Under the pieces are notes generated by a model. The model was given only the letters and a program-made list of their open reading frames with translations, searched no databases and was not told the origin of the DNA. From the NCBI RefSeq assembly GCF_049889055.1, contig NZ_JBLTWO010000005.1, positions 186,001-250,000 of the forward strand: a stretch of 64,000 nt of DNA, written 5' to 3'. Each line of letters starts with the position of its first letter. Positions within the stretch are counted from its first letter, which is position 1. The translations under genes were made by a program, and so were the position numbers. Positions 63,287 to 64,000 of this stretch are shown here, one piece after another. This DNA is from Rhizorhabdus sp049889055 (GTDB lineage: Bacteria; Pseudomonadota; Alphaproteobacteria; Sphingomonadales; Sphingomonadaceae).

Positions 63287-64000
63287 TCAGAGGAGCGTGC
63301 CGGCCGCGATCTGGGCCTGGTCGGCGATCGGTCCGAGCGCGAGGCTCGGCAGGAAGGTGAGGCCGCCCACGATCAGGATGATCGCCACGAGCAGGCCGAT
63401 CCACAGCGCACCGGTGGTCGGGAAGGAACCGCTTCCGGCAGGCACGCTGCGCTTGGCGGCCAGGCCTCCGGCAATCGCCAGCACCGGCAGGATCACGCCG
63501 AAGCGACCCACCGCCATGCCGAGAGCGAGCAGCAGATTGTAGAAGGGCGTGTTGCCCGACAGGCCGCCGAAAGCCGAGCCATTGTTCCCGACCGCGCTGG
63601 AGAAAGCATAGAGTATCTCGCTGAAACCGTGCGCGCCCTTGGCAAGCGGGCCTGCCAGGCCCGCAGCGGTGACGCTCGCCACGGCGGTCAGGCCCAGGAT
63701 CGCCAGCGGCGGCAGGGCGATGGCGACGACCGCGAGCTTCATCTCGCGCGCCTCGATCTTCTTGCCGATATATTCGGGGGTGCGTCCGACCATCAGCCCG
63801 GCCACGAACACCGCGAGAATGGCATAGACGAGCATGCCGTAGAGCCCCGCGCCCACGCCGCCGATCACGATCTCGCCGAGCTGGATGTTGAACATCGCGA
63901 CCAGCCCGCCGAGCGGCATGAAACTGTCGTGCATGCCGATGACGGCACCGCAGGAGGCGGCGGTCGTAACAGCAGCGAACAGCGCGGTGGCCGCAATGCC
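63287..64000 (-). CDS. kdpA: KdpA, potassium channel-like subunit (5' end beyond the window)
   Basis: The frame continues through 64000 on the minus strand; an internal ATG at 63934 is not the start. The visible part has ATALFAAVTTAASCGAV, then DSFMPLGG, a selectivity-filter-like pore segment, and several membrane helices ending in KdpA-like GSGSFPTTGALWIGLL. KdpA is the potassium-selective subunit of the Kdp complex. First gene of the operon in this window; kdpF, if present, lies further out. Confidence 0.95.
   Translation of the reverse strand, partial: GIAATALFAAVTTAASCGAVIGMHDSFMPLGGLVAMFNIQLGEIVIGGVGAGLYGMLVYAILAVFVAGLMVGRTPEYIGKKIEAREMKLAVVAIALPPLAILGLTAVASVTAAGLAGPLAKGAHGFSEILYAFSSAVGNNGSAFGGLSGNTPFYNLLLALGMAVGRFGVILPVLAIAGGLAAKRSVPAGSGSFPTTGALWIGLLVAIILIVGGLTFLPSLALGPIADQAQIAAGTLL

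Overview
The window looks like a piece of chromosome from a GC-rich alphaproteobacterium, most likely a sphingomonad (Sphingomonas/Rhizorhabdus-like). The signs are strong GC bias at third codon positions, an HWE-type hybrid sensor, an mdh-sucD-sucA-sucB-lpdA TCA cluster, and the type of short palindromic intergenic repeats common in that group. Assignment to the group is inference from gene content; I see no rRNA, tRNA or CRISPR array.

Layout. 1-606: tail of a hybrid HWE histidine kinase. 884-1195: a small membrane-anchored hypothetical. 1490-18448: two flagellar blocks. The first is flhA, a FlhG/FleN-like ATPase and fliA (sigma-28), followed by opposite-strand genes for a GlcG-like protein, an unknown coiled-coil membrane protein and two equal-length flagellins. 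The second is a sigma-54 activator (FlbD/FleQ-like) followed by fliE-fliF-fliG-fliH-fliI-fliJ-fliK-fliL. The upstream flagellin has a sigma-28-type promoter (TAAA-N15-GCCGTTAA) and the other a sigma-54-type promoter (GG-N10-GC), so the regulators and their targets lie side by side. 18531-21226: copper resistance pair copA-copB, directly after fliL where fliM would be expected. 21317-28973: mdh-sucD-sucA-sucB-lpdA on the minus strand, without sucC. 29278-32208: an exported TPR/CHAT protease-like protein. 32215-33791: zapE and a thioesterase.

33835-50314: succinate dehydrogenase in two pieces. sdhC-sdhD-sdhA lies at 50314-47728 and sdhB at 34620-33835, both on the minus strand, with about 13 kb between them. 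That block holds a polysaccharide flippase, a tightly overlapped three-gene restriction-modification-like system (MerR-like HTH regulator, Eco57I-like N6-adenine methyltransferase, separate PD-(D/E)XK nuclease; 40681-36457), and two nucleotidyltransferases with a CDP-alcohol phosphotransferase and a HIT protein. It also holds an acetyltransferase, an Old-Yellow-Enzyme/LysR pair and a methyltransferase. The accessory character of the window is concentrated here.

50483-57227: a soluble chemotaxis transducer, an SDR, prmA, a large periplasmic-propeller GGDEF protein and an EVE-domain protein. 57314-64000: kdpA(partial)-kdpB-kdpC-kdpD-kdpE, the high-affinity potassium transporter with its two-component system. 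The most novel-looking element is the three-gene modification/nuclease system; the second is the surrounding CDP-alcohol/nucleotidyltransferase cluster, whose product I cannot name.
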